In this document: positions 38,011 to 48,818 of the stretch, one piece after another
Layout: every line of letters starts with the position of its first letter
Numbering within the stretch: the first letter of the stretch is position 1
Assembly (NCBI GenBank): GCA_943354045.1
Contig: CALRBF010000005.1
Location: 1 to 48,822 of the forward strand
Length of the DNA stretch: 48,822 nt
From: Parcubacteria group bacterium
Lineage (GTDB): Bacteria > Patescibacteriota > Minisyncoccia > SW-4-49-11
Reading direction: 5' to 3'
Notes under the pieces: generated by a model
Told to the model about the DNA's origin: nothing
Databases searched by the model: none
What the model saw: the letters and a program-made list of their open reading frames with translations, nothing else
Position numbers and translations under genes: made by a program

Positions 38011-38599
38011 TGAGAAATTTCCTAATATTTTAGTTTTTGATATTGAAACTATTGGAAATATATCTAGTCCTCGTTTTGTTGATGAGATGGAAATTACCGT
38101 AGTAGGAGTATATCATTATGCTACCGATGAATATAAGACATATTTTTTAGATGAATTGCCAGAATTAGAATCAGATTTAAAGAAGGCAGAATTATTAGTA
38201 GGATTTAATAATGATCATTTTGATACACCTATTCTCAATAAATATTACTCATTTGATTTAAATAGTATAGCTTCCTTTGATATATTGCGAGAATTTAGGG
38301 CGAGTACAGGTAAACGATTAGGGCTTGATGCCATTGCTGGTATGACATTAGGATTTCATAAGTCAGGCAGTGGTTCTAATGCAATACATTTATATCAAGA
38401 GGGTAAATTACAAGAATTAGCAGATTATTGTCTGAATGATGTAAAATTAACGCGAGAATTATTTGAATATTGTCTCTATAAACAGCATCTTATTTATCCT
38501 TCTCGAGATGGATGGTTGCGACTAAAGGCAGATATGCCATATAATATTGATGAATTTATACAACAAAACACCAAAAAGTCACAGTATAGTTTGTTGTAG
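38003..38599 (+). CDS. RNase H-fold 3'-5' exonuclease-like protein (start revised to MISEKFP)
   Basis: ILVFDIETIG (DxE), LLVGFNNDHFDTPIL, ADYCLNDVKLTRELF (YxxxD). Confidence 0.75.
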   Translation: MISEKFPNILVFDIETIGNISSPRFVDEMEITVVGVYHYATDEYKTYFLDELPELESDLKKAELLVGFNNDHFDTPILNKYYSFDLNSIASFDILREFRASTGKRLGLDAIAGMTLGFHKSGSGSNAIHLYQEGKLQELADYCLNDVKLTRELFEYCLYKQHLIYPSRDGWLRLKADMPYNIDEFIQQNTKKSQYSLL

Positions 38600-38652
38600 A
38601 CAAATACTGATAATTGTGATAAACTCAATAAAGTTCCATTATATATAATATA

Positions 38653-38725
38653 GCCGAAATAGCTCAGCTGGTAGAGCAACCGCCTTGTAAGCGGTAGGTC
38701 GGGGGTTCAAGTCCTCTTTTCGGCT
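38653..38725 (+). tRNA. tRNA-Thr (TGT)
   Basis: GCCGAAA...TTTCGGC acceptor; anticodon loop CTTGTAA. Confidence 0.93.
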
Positions 38726-38763
38726 CAATAGATTTTTTTCTATGATATAATGCGAGAACATTT

Positions 38764-38851
38764 GGGCAGATGGCGGAGCAGTCAAACGCATCGGTCTGTA
38801 AAACCGACGCCTTTTCAGGCTACGTAGGTGCGAGTCCTACTCTGCCCACCA
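38764..38851 (+). tRNA. tRNA-Tyr (GTA), long variable arm, CCA encoded
   Basis: GGGCAGA...TCTGCCC acceptor; anticodon loop CTGTAAA; ACCA at 38848-38851. Confidence 0.93.
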
Positions 38852-38917
38852 CATTTCAAATTAAAAGTATTGCAAAATATATTATTTTGTATATACTATT
38901 TGAGTGTTAAAAACTTA

Positions 38918-38990
38918 GGGTGCATAGCTCAGTTGGTAGAGCAGAGGCCTTTTAAGCCTTTGGTCGGTGGTTCGAGCCCACCTGCACCCA
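38918..38990 (+). tRNA. tRNA-Lys (TTT)
   Basis: GGGTGCA...TGCACCC acceptor; anticodon loop CTTTTAA. Confidence 0.94.
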
Positions 38991-39012
38991 CATTTTATAC
39001 AAACTTTTTTGC

Positions 39013-39041
39013 TTGACAATCGGCATATACAGGAGTATACT
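39013..39041 (+). promoter_or_regulatory. Near-consensus sigma-70 promoter of groES-groEL
   Basis: TTGACA (39013-39018), 17-nt spacer, TATACT (39036-39041). Confidence 0.88.
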
Positions 39042-39048
39042 CATAGTA

Positions 39049-39075
39049 TTAGCAATCCAATACTATGACTGCTAA
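39049..39075 (+). promoter_or_regulatory. CIRCE operator (HrcA binding site)
   Basis: TTAGCAATC-N9-GACTGCTAA; matches TTAGCACTC-N9-GAGTGCTAA with one mismatch per arm. Confidence 0.9.
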
Positions 39076-39099
39076 AATTGATAATAATATATAAATGAT

Positions 39100-39360
39100 A
39101 TGAAGATACAACCATTATTTGATAAGGTGTTAATTCAACCGCAAAAAGCTGAAGAAAAAACAGCTAGTGGTATTTTTATACCTGATACTGCTAAACAAGA
39201 TAAGCCTCAATTTGGTGAAGTTATTGCAATTGGAGAAAAAGTAAATACAGTAAAAGTTGGTCAAAAAGTGGTATTTGCAAAATACGGTCCAGTAGAACTT
39301 ACACTAGAAGGACAAGAATATCTTATTGTAAAAGAAGAGGATATTCTGGCTACCTTATAA
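39100..39360 (+). CDS. groS: Co-chaperonin GroES
   Basis: KIQPLFDKVLIQPQKAEEKTASGIFIPDTAK...GQKVVFAKYGPVEL. Confidence 0.95.
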   Translation: MKIQPLFDKVLIQPQKAEEKTASGIFIPDTAKQDKPQFGEVIAIGEKVNTVKVGQKVVFAKYGPVELTLEGQEYLIVKEEDILATL

Positions 39361-39374
39361 TATATAATTAATAA

Positions 39375-41027
<1,653 letters not shown>

Positions 41028-41034
41028 GATAGGG

Positions 41035-41060
41035 AAAAGAGGGGGATTGCCTCCTCTTTT
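41035..41060 (+). terminator. Terminator after groEL
   Basis: AAAAGAGG...CCTCTTTT hairpin. Confidence 0.7.
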
Positions 41061-41114
41061 GCTAAAATAGAGAATTATCGGTATAATATGATTAGTAATA
41101 AATAAGATATAATT

Positions 41115-41708
41115 ATGATTAAAGAGCAAACATTAGTAATTGTAAAACCAGATGGAGTTCAAAGAGGATTAATAGGAGATATTATTTCTCGTATTGAGAG
41201 AATAGGCCTCAAAATTACAGCATTAAAGCTCATTGTAGCAAGTGAAGATGTATTGTGGCAGCATTATAATAAAGATGATGCTTGGTTTATTGCAAAAGGT
41301 ACTATTGCTATTGAGTCTCGAACAGCACAAGGACTTCCAATAGAAAAAGAAGCTATTGAATATGGAAAAGATATCTTGAGAGCAAATATTGAATTTATGA
41401 CATCAGGTCCTGTTATCGCTTTTGTAGTTCAAGGGAATCAAGCGGTAGGTATTGTCAAAAAACTTGTAGGAGGAACTGAACCTTTAACTTCAGATGTTGG
41501 GACAATTCGTGGGGACTATACAGTAGACACCTATGCTCTGGCAAATTCTTCATCAAGAGCCGTGAGAAATCTTTTACATTGTTCTGATCAAGTATCAGAA
41601 GCTGAGAGGGAAATACAATTATGGTTTAGTGAAGACGAGATTATCAAATATCGTCTTGCTAATGAGAGAATTCTCTATGATGTAAATCTAGATGGAATTT
41701 TAGAATAA
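41115..41708 (+). CDS. ndk: Nucleoside diphosphate kinase with internal insertion
   Basis: TLVIVKPDGVQRGLIGDIISRIE, EFMTSGPVIAFVVQG, active-site AVRNLLHCSD. Confidence 0.9.
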   Translation: MIKEQTLVIVKPDGVQRGLIGDIISRIERIGLKITALKLIVASEDVLWQHYNKDDAWFIAKGTIAIESRTAQGLPIEKEAIEYGKDILRANIEFMTSGPVIAFVVQGNQAVGIVKKLVGGTEPLTSDVGTIRGDYTVDTYALANSSSRAVRNLLHCSDQVSEAEREIQLWFSEDEIIKYRLANERILYDVNLDGILE

Positions 41709-41717
41709 AGAAAATAG

Positions 41718-42182
41718 TTATTTTTTCTTCTTTGAATCAATAATAGCCTCAGCTTTTCCTCTGAGAAATATTTTGAGTACAAGGAAAATAGAAAAAGATA
41801 TAATCAGGAAATTAATAATTTCATTAATAAATAGACCATACATAATGAGGGGGGCTTTTGCAGCTTGAGCTTCGGCTAAAGTATTATATGACCCATTAAG
41901 AGAAATATAAAGGCTAGAAAAATTAGTACCACCCATAAGCCAACCAAATATAGGCATAATAAGATCTTTTACCAAAGATTGAATTAAAGAATTAAAAGAA
42001 GCTCCAATAATAATACCAATAGCTAAGTCAATTACATTTCCCTGTAAGGCGAAAGCTTTGAATTCTTGAAGAAAATTAAATCCTTGTTTCTTGATTTGAT
42101 TAGGGTCAATTTCAGGAACGATTTTAGTAATTTTTTCAGTTGATTTTTCTACAGATATCAGTATTTCTTTTGGATTAGCCAT
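41718..42182 (-). CDS. mscL: Large-conductance mechanosensitive channel
   Basis: EFKAFALQGNVIDLAIGIIIGASFNSLIQSLVKDLIMPIFG. Confidence 0.9.
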   Translation of the reverse strand: MANPKEILISVEKSTEKITKIVPEIDPNQIKKQGFNFLQEFKAFALQGNVIDLAIGIIIGASFNSLIQSLVKDLIMPIFGWLMGGTNFSSLYISLNGSYNTLAEAQAAKAPLIMYGLFINEIINFLIISFSIFLVLKIFLRGKAEAIIDSKKKK

Positions 42183-42289
42183 ATGAATATAATTTAGATT
42201 ATCTTAAGTATAATATAGAGTTAGCTATTTGTGAAGGAAGATAGAAATGTCATAGTAAATATGATATGATAAAACTATATATTATTGAT

Positions 42290-43498
42290 ATGAAATTACG
42301 CATACAACCAAAATACCTGTATTATAGTATTACTATACTAATAGTAATAGGAGTATTTATTTGGATTTTTTCTCAAAATCAACGTATTCAGCAATTTCGT
42401 CAAGAACAAATACAAAGGAATAATCTTATTTCAAAAGAGTCAATAGAAGAGCCTGTATTAAATGGTCTTAAGCCACAAATTATCAATATAAGGGATAAAA
42501 AACAAACATTATATCTTCCAGCTGAATTTAATATTAGTGTATTATCACAGGGACTCAAATCTCCACAATTAATCAAGTCCGATGATAAAGGAAATTTATT
42601 CATCACAGATAATAAAGCAAATGCATTATGGATATTACCAGTATCAAATCCCCGAGAGGCAAAAAAAGTAGATACTAATCTTAATAATATATATGGTCTT
42701 GATTGGTATAAGGGAGCAATATATATCACAACCGATACCAAAGTGATGAGTTATTCAGACATACAATCTGATGGAAGTTATAAAGAACGTAAAACTTTAA
42801 TTAATAATTTACCAAAACCTCAACAAAATAGTCATAATACCATTGCTCTTAGAGATGATAGAATATATATAGGTATTCCCTCAAATTGTGAGTCTTGCAA
42901 ATTAAAAGATCAGCGAAGAGGAAGTATTATATCATTTAACCTTGAGGGTAAGGATGAGCAATTATTTGCAAAGGGGTTAAAACAAATTACAGATATATTA
43001 CCAATAGATAATGCCTTATTAGTTACTGATATTGGACGCTCTGGCATAGATAATGGGCTTCCTTTGATTGAAATTAATAAAATAGGAGAAGGTAAAGATT
43101 ATGGATGGCCTTATTGTTATGGAGCTGGGAATATAGACCCCAAATATCCTGATAAAACTGATTTCTGTAAAACAAAATCAGAATATTCAATGGCAGAACT
43201 ACCACAGGGAAATAATGTAATTGGGTTTGATGTAATTCCTGATTCTTTTTCAGCATTTTTCAAAAATAATTATGTATTTGTATATCAGGGGGGGCAGAGT
43301 AAATCAATTCCAAAAGGATATAAAATAGTCATTAAAGATATTAATAAGCCAAGTGCCGCCAAGAACTTTATCACAGGCTGGCTTTCAGATGAAGGTGAAA
43401 TATGGGGACAACCAACAGGTACAGCTTTTGATAATAATGGCTCTATGATTATTACTGATCAAAAAAATGGGGTAGTATATAAAGTAAGTAAACAATAA
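42290..43498 (+). CDS. PQQ-dependent sugar (sorbosone) dehydrogenase-like beta-propeller protein, membrane-anchored (start revised)
   Basis: N-terminal TM; LPIDNALLVTDIGRSG...GEGKDYGWPYCYG. Confidence 0.72.
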   Translation: MKLRIQPKYLYYSITILIVIGVFIWIFSQNQRIQQFRQEQIQRNNLISKESIEEPVLNGLKPQIINIRDKKQTLYLPAEFNISVLSQGLKSPQLIKSDDKGNLFITDNKANALWILPVSNPREAKKVDTNLNNIYGLDWYKGAIYITTDTKVMSYSDIQSDGSYKERKTLINNLPKPQQNSHNTIALRDDRIYIGIPSNCESCKLKDQRRGSIISFNLEGKDEQLFAKGLKQITDILPIDNALLVTDIGRSGIDNGLPLIEINKIGEGKDYGWPYCYGAGNIDPKYPDKTDFCKTKSEYSMAELPQGNNVIGFDVIPDSFSAFFKNNYVFVYQGGQSKSIPKGYKIVIKDINKPSAAKNFITGWLSDEGEIWGQPTGTAFDNNGSMIITDQKNGVVYKVSKQ

Positions 43499-44847
43499 TG
43501 TCTAAGCGTAAACATACCGTTTTATTAGCAGCTATCTCATTTTTATTAGCTTCAAGTATCGTTGGGGCTGGTGCTTGGGCTGTATCTAATTATGCGCAGA
43601 ATATTCCTCTAATACAAAGTATTAATCCGAATAAGCAAAAAGAGCAGGAACAACAAAAGCCGGACAAAGAAACTATCTTATTACTCGGAGCTGGAGGGAA
43701 AAATCATGATGGGGGTGGGCTTACTGATACCATTATGATTGCTCAAATATTGAATAAAGAAAAGCAAATTCATCTTATATCCCTCCCGAGAGATATGTTG
43801 GTATTCGATAAAAAAGGAAATTATAGTAAATTAAACGCAGTTTATATAGATGCAGTTGCGGAAGGTAAAACAGAAGAAGAGTCAATCAAGGTATTACAGG
43901 ATAAAATTACAGAAATAACAGGTATAACCTTTGATCATTATGCTGAAGTAGATTTTGAAGGCTTTGTATCACTCGTCGATAAATTAGGAGGAATAGAAGT
44001 TGATGTAAAAGAAGCTATTGATGACCCTTATTATCCAGGACCTAATTATAGTTATCAAAGATTTACGATACAACCAGGTGTTCAGACATTAAATGGAGAG
44101 ACAGCACTTAAATATGCTCGTAGTAGATATACTTCAAAAGGAGGGGATTTAGATAGGTCTCGACGGCAACAACAAATTTTGAGTAATGTAAAAGACAGAA
44201 TATTTAGCCTCAACCCAATTCTTGATGCTCCTAAAATTGTATCATTATTAGGCATTGCAAAGGATTCCCTCAAAACAGATTTATCTCTAATGGAGATGAA
44301 AGATTTTTATGATACCTATAAAGATAGTAAAGATTATACGATTAACTCTGTTGTAATTGGTCAAAATCTTTTAACGGGTAATATGAAAGAAGGTACTAGA
44401 CAATTTGGTGCTAATAGGGGTTATATTATTGAACCTCGTATAGGAGAGCAAAATTATCTCGAGATTAAAGAAGAAATTATTAATATTAATGACATCACAG
44501 CCTATCAAGAGAAAATTACCAAACTTATAAAAGTCAAATCTCAACTAAATATAGTATGGGGAGATACTATTACTCCTATACAAAAAAAGCATATACAAGA
44601 ATTCCTAGAAGCTCGAGCATTTACTATCACAGCATTAAGTTCAAGTAGCACTCCATTATCTCGTAATCCAAACACCAACACCTTATATACGGGTAATAAT
44701 CCATATAATACTAATGCAGATAATGTGACAGAGCCAAATATATCCAATGAATATCTCCAGTCAGTATTCAAAGCAGATATTAATACTACTGTTAGCTTAG
44801 ATACTAATGTCCCCATATTATATATTAGCTCAGATATAGTATTTTAA
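43498..44847 (+). CDS. LytR-CpsA-Psr (LCP) family protein
   Basis: DTIMIAQILNKEKQIHLISLPRDMLV...GGIEVDVKEAIDDP...LNGETALKYARSRY..DLDRSRRQQQIL. Confidence 0.92.
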   Translation: MSKRKHTVLLAAISFLLASSIVGAGAWAVSNYAQNIPLIQSINPNKQKEQEQQKPDKETILLLGAGGKNHDGGGLTDTIMIAQILNKEKQIHLISLPRDMLVFDKKGNYSKLNAVYIDAVAEGKTEEESIKVLQDKITEITGITFDHYAEVDFEGFVSLVDKLGGIEVDVKEAIDDPYYPGPNYSYQRFTIQPGVQTLNGETALKYARSRYTSKGGDLDRSRRQQQILSNVKDRIFSLNPILDAPKIVSLLGIAKDSLKTDLSLMEMKDFYDTYKDSKDYTINSVVIGQNLLTGNMKEGTRQFGANRGYIIEPRIGEQNYLEIKEEIININDITAYQEKITKLIKVKSQLNIVWGDTITPIQKKHIQEFLEARAFTITALSSSSTPLSRNPNTNTLYTGNNPYNTNADNVTEPNISNEYLQSVFKADINTTVSLDTNVPILYISSDIVF

Positions 44848-44850
44848 ATT

Positions 44851-45363
44851 ATGAAATTATTAGTAGGACTTGGAAATATTGGGGAAAAATATAAAAACAC
44901 CTATCATAATATTGGGTTTGATTTTCTTGATTTTATTACTAATAAAGGAATATTCAAGATAAAAAAACAATTTTTGGGGGAAATATATCAACAAGGGGAT
45001 ATTCTTTATTTGAAACCTCATACCTATATGAATGATTCAGGTAAGGCGGTACTTGCAGTAAAACAATATTATGATATTGTAGATAGTGATATTGTAATTA
45101 TTCATGATGACTCAGATATTGCTCTTGGACAATATAAAATACAAGTAAATAGAGGAAGTGGAGGCCATCATGGCATAGATTCAATTTTTAATCATATATC
45201 CCAAGAAGTCAAGCGAATACGTATTGGTATTAGAGCCGAGCGATTTATTGGTAAAAAAGCTCAAGATTTTGTATTAAGGCCTATATATTCAGAAGATCAA
45301 ATAGTATTACATAAAGTATATCAACAAATACAGCAAGAGCTTAAAATATTTGATTTATCTTAA
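44851..45363 (+). CDS. pth: Peptidyl-tRNA hydrolase
   Basis: LLVGLGNIGEKYKNTYHNIGFDFLD, KPHTYMNDSGKAV, IIHDDSDIALG, GSGGHHGIDSI. Confidence 0.93.
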   Translation: MKLLVGLGNIGEKYKNTYHNIGFDFLDFITNKGIFKIKKQFLGEIYQQGDILYLKPHTYMNDSGKAVLAVKQYYDIVDSDIVIIHDDSDIALGQYKIQVNRGSGGHHGIDSIFNHISQEVKRIRIGIRAERFIGKKAQDFVLRPIYSEDQIVLHKVYQQIQQELKIFDLS

Positions 45364-45404
45364 TATTTTGGGTACAATAGAATAAAGATTGATAATTACT
45401 GCCT

Positions 45405-46016
45405 ATGTCTCTGAGTGTCAAAAGTCCATTAGTGTATTTGTTAGGAATTGAGAAAGTAAAAATATTAAAAGTATTTTTGAAGGATAGAAGGCAAGCCTTT
45501 ACTTTAGATGAGTTAATAGCTAAAACACATATTGTAAATAGTGCATTAAAAGCAGAATTAAGACAGGCAATCAAGTATAATATTATTCAAGAAGTTAAGG
45601 ATAAAAAGCAGATAACGTATATATTAAATCCTATAGAGGAAGTATTAGCATTGGAATCAGTTATATTTCGTCTTAGTCAATCATTTTTTGAAGCCTTTAG
45701 TCAAAAGCTTGATAAAATGGGAAATATACATCTTTGTATCGTAATGGGAGCTTTTCTTCAGCGAGAAAATGATAGAATAGATATGTTTCTGGTAGCAGAT
45801 GATATCAATGAGAAAAAATTTGATGCACTAATACAAGACATAGAAGCAGAATTAGCTCAAGAAATAACCTATACCGTGCTTACACTCAAAGAATTTGAAT
45901 ATAGACAAAATATGTTTGATAAATTCGTATTAGATATATTAGAGAATAAAAATTGCCATATACTTATTGACAAATCCGTAATTTCATCGGATAATGAGAT
46001 AGTAACGCCTCGATAG
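45405..46016 (+). CDS. Winged-helix regulator, possibly with degenerate nucleotidyltransferase-like domain
   Basis: LLGIEKVKILKVFLKDRRQAFTLDELIAKTHIVNSALKAELRQAIKYNIIQE wHTH-like; C-terminal domain weakly assignable. Confidence 0.5.
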   Translation: MSLSVKSPLVYLLGIEKVKILKVFLKDRRQAFTLDELIAKTHIVNSALKAELRQAIKYNIIQEVKDKKQITYILNPIEEVLALESVIFRLSQSFFEAFSQKLDKMGNIHLCIVMGAFLQRENDRIDMFLVADDINEKKFDALIQDIEAELAQEITYTVLTLKEFEYRQNMFDKFVLDILENKNCHILIDKSVISSDNEIVTPR

Positions 46017-46079
46017 CTCAGGTAGTAGAGCACAGGTCTGAAGAACCTGGTGTCGTAAGTGCAAGTCTTACTCGGGGCA
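46007..46079 (+). tRNA. tRNA-Phe (GAA)
   Basis: GCCTCGA...TCGGGGC acceptor; anticodon loop CTGAAGA. Confidence 0.92.
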
Positions 46080-46113
46080 CAAGAATGAACAAACAAATTA
46101 ATTAAAAATTGCT

Positions 46114-47505
46114 ATGCATACAAATCCCAATATATTCAAAGCTTATGATATTAGGGGTTTATATGGAAGTGAACTCACAGAAGAGACAGCTTATCGATTA
46201 GGTCGGGCATATGGCCAATTTTTGCGTAAAGAATACCCTAATAGACCAGGGCTTAAGGTAGTAATTGCTCGTGATATGCGAGAATCAGGAATAAAGCTAG
46301 AACAAGAATTAAAACAAGGACTTGCGGATGAGAATATACATATAATCAATATTGGGCTTGCCTCAACTCCAATGTTTTATTATGCCGTATTAGAATATGG
46401 GGTGGATGGGGGAATAGTGATTACAGCTTCTCATAATCCCGCTGCATATAATGGGTTCAAAATAGTAAAAGAACAGGCAATACCAGTATCAGGAGATACC
46501 GGTATATATAGTATGCGAGATATCGTAATGGGAGATACGATAAAGACAGTAGAGCATAAAGCAATTATTGAAACAAATAAGACTCATACCCTTGAGGATT
46601 ATATACAAAATGTATTAGAATATCGTAATAAATCAATTACCATACAGCCACTTAACATTGTTGTAGATACTGCCAATGGAATGGGATATCCTGCTATTAA
46701 AGCTTTTCTTGATCATTTCCCCCAATTACAAGTGACATATCTCTATCCCGAATTAGATGGTAATTTCCCGAATCACGAGGCTAATCCCCTCAAAGATGAA
46801 ACATTAATAGCCCTTAAGGCAAAAATACAAGAATTAGGGGCAGATTTTGGAATAGCAGGGGATGGAGATTTTGATAGAGTATCCTTTGTTGACAATACGG
46901 GACGCACCATTAGACCGGATATTGCGACAGCTTTATTAGCTCAAATATTATTAATTGGGCGTGAGGGGACTAAAATATTATATGATTTACGCTCATCCAA
47001 TATTACTCCTGAGGAAATTGTGAGGCAGGGAGGAATTGCCTTACAAACCCGAGTTGGACATTCTTTTATCAAAGCTCAGATGAGAGCTGAAAAAGCATTT
47101 TTTGCAGGAGAATTCTCAGGACATTTTTATCTTGATGTTATCAAAGACGGTAAGCATGCTTATTTTGAAAATCCATTATTTGTCATACTCAAAATTATAG
47201 AATTATTATCTGAGAATGAACTCAGCCTACAGCAGTTAACTGAGCCTCTATTCCCGTATAGTCATTCAGGAGAAATTAATTTTGAAATATCAAAGCCAAA
47301 GGAAGTAATATTAGATATGATTAAACAAGAATTCAGTGAAGGTCATTTGAATGAATTAGATGGTATTAGAATAGATTATCCTGAGTATTGGTTTTCAGTC
47401 CGAGCTTCTAATACTGAGCCAGTATTACGTCTTATTGTTGAGGGAAAAACTAAGTTTAAAATGGAGGATATTAAATCTAAGCTTATAGATATAATTACAA
47501 AATAA
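46114..47505 (+). CDS. manB: Phosphomannomutase/phosphoglucomutase
   Basis: FKAYDIRGLYGSELTEETAYRLG, VITASHNPAAYNGFKI, GIAGDGDFDRVSFVD, EFSGHFYL, RASNTEPVLRL. Confidence 0.93.
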   Translation: MHTNPNIFKAYDIRGLYGSELTEETAYRLGRAYGQFLRKEYPNRPGLKVVIARDMRESGIKLEQELKQGLADENIHIINIGLASTPMFYYAVLEYGVDGGIVITASHNPAAYNGFKIVKEQAIPVSGDTGIYSMRDIVMGDTIKTVEHKAIIETNKTHTLEDYIQNVLEYRNKSITIQPLNIVVDTANGMGYPAIKAFLDHFPQLQVTYLYPELDGNFPNHEANPLKDETLIALKAKIQELGADFGIAGDGDFDRVSFVDNTGRTIRPDIATALLAQILLIGREGTKILYDLRSSNITPEEIVRQGGIALQTRVGHSFIKAQMRAEKAFFAGEFSGHFYLDVIKDGKHAYFENPLFVILKIIELLSENELSLQQLTEPLFPYSHSGEINFEISKPKEVILDMIKQEFSEGHLNELDGIRIDYPEYWFSVRASNTEPVLRLIVEGKTKFKMEDIKSKLIDIITK

Positions 47506-47530
47506 TAAAAGTTAATTCTTTTAATTAAGA

Positions 47531-47568
47531 TTATAAAAAATAGAGTATAAATACTCTATTTTTTATAA
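47531..47568. terminator. Bidirectional terminator between manB and the pilin gene
   Basis: 17-bp perfect stem TTATAAAAAATAGAGTA / TACTCTATTTTTTATAA. Confidence 0.85.
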
Positions 47569-47591
47569 TGGACTAAAATCTACTTATAAAA

Positions 47592-48131
47592 CTATCTAAT
47601 TATAGATAATGCAGCAGTAGGTCCTCCAGATACACCAATAAGTTCAGTATTAGGAGCAGCCACTGTAACACGAGGGTTAGTAGCACTATCTTTTACTATT
47701 GTATATCCACTACAAACAGAGCCAGAAACAAGTCCAGCCTCAGAAGGATCTTGAGGTATAGCGCCTAGATATGTTGGAACAACATCAGCTGCAGCGTCTA
47801 AGGCTACTGTTGCCATATCAAGAGGTGCTCCAGTACATCCTGTTGTTGGTGTACCACTACTACCACTTTTATATATTTCTGCAACAGTTGTAGTTATTGC
47901 ATTTATTGTAGTAGATGTACCAGCATTAGCTTCATCAAGAATTTTTTGGTATACAGCATTAGAAATAGCCAATATATCAGATCTTCTCTGCGCATTACGA
48001 GCTTGAGCAAGTTGACGGTTCGGGTTAATAGCGACTAATACAATAGCAGCTAGGATACCGATAGCAGCAATAACTAACAAGATTTCTAGTAAAGTAAATC
48101 CTTTTCTTTGTGGGACAGATACATTATTCAT
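47592..48131 (-). CDS. Type IV pilin (major-pilin-like)
   Basis: RKGFTLLEILLVIAAIGILAAIVLVAINPNRQLAQARNAQRRSDI. Confidence 0.9.
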   Translation of the reverse strand: MNNVSVPQRKGFTLLEILLVIAAIGILAAIVLVAINPNRQLAQARNAQRRSDILAISNAVYQKILDEANAGTSTTINAITTTVAEIYKSGSSGTPTTGCTGAPLDMATVALDAAADVVPTYLGAIPQDPSEAGLVSGSVCSGYTIVKDSATNPRVTVAAPNTELIGVSGGPTAALSIIR

Positions 48132-48236
48132 ATGAGTTTTATTTAGTTAAATGATAACTCCATATATAGACTATTATAAATATAAACACTTGTCAATACA
48201 AAGTTATCCACAATTTTACTATTTTATACTTAAAAT

Positions 48237-48264
48237 AAAAAGAACTGATTAATCAGTTCTTTTT
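48237..48264. terminator. Terminator between the two pilin genes
   Basis: AAAAAGAACTGATT / AATCAGTTCTTTTT perfect inverted repeat. Confidence 0.8.
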
Positions 48265-48288
48265 ATGAATGTTATTCTATATGAATAT

Positions 48289-48771
48289 TTATCTTGTAAT
48301 AGAAATTGAAGCAGATGATTCAGCTCTTGGAGCAGATACAATTACTCGGTTTCCTGTAACTGTTTGAATAAGGTAATCGGAACATCCAGTACTAGCTACT
48401 TGTGGATCTCTTGGAATAGATGCAACATATGATACGGTTGAAGTAACTGCGGTAACGAAGTCAGATACATTAGTTGCTAAAGCAACTGATCCTACGATAG
48501 TACAAGTAGTTGTACCAGATGTAGATACAACATTTCTTAAGGTAGCATCAATACCAGCTGGAAGCCCATTATTGTCCATAGTAAATTGATATACCGCATT
48601 AGAGATGGCTATTACTTCAGACTTTCTTTCTGCATTACGAGCTTGTGCAAGTTGACGATTAGGATTAACAGCAACAAGAACAATAGCAGCTAAGATACCG
48701 ATGGCAGCAATTACTAATAATATTTCTAGTAAAGTAAATCCTTTTTGATTTGCTGATTGTAATGTTTTCAT
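48289..48771 (-). CDS. Type IV pilin (major-pilin-like), paralog of 47592-48131
   Basis: QKGFTLLEILLVIAAIGILAAIVLVAVNPNRQLAQARNAERKSEV. Confidence 0.9.
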   Translation of the reverse strand: MKTLQSANQKGFTLLEILLVIAAIGILAAIVLVAVNPNRQLAQARNAERKSEVIAISNAVYQFTMDNNGLPAGIDATLRNVVSTSGTTTCTIVGSVALATNVSDFVTAVTSTVSYVASIPRDPQVASTGCSDYLIQTVTGNRVIVSAPRAESSASISITR

Positions 48772-48780
48772 ATGGTATAG

Positions 48781-48818
48781 TATTTAGGTATTTAGGTGTT
48801 TAGGTGTTTAGGTGTTTA
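48781..48818. repeat. 8-bp tandem repeat (TATTTAGG x2, TGTTTAGG x2, TGTTTA) just upstream of a pilin start
   Basis: Direct reading of the last 42 bases of the window. Confidence 0.85.

Noticed and set aside
38828-39016. ORF of 62 aa on + strand
   Set aside because: Overlaps tRNA-Lys entirely; spurious
48204-48212. Perfect DnaA-box-like TTATCCACA between two pilin genes (a second weaker TTATCCACT at 16112)
   Set aside because: Isolated single sites with no cluster, no AT-rich unwinding array and no dnaA/dnaN nearby; not evidence for an origin
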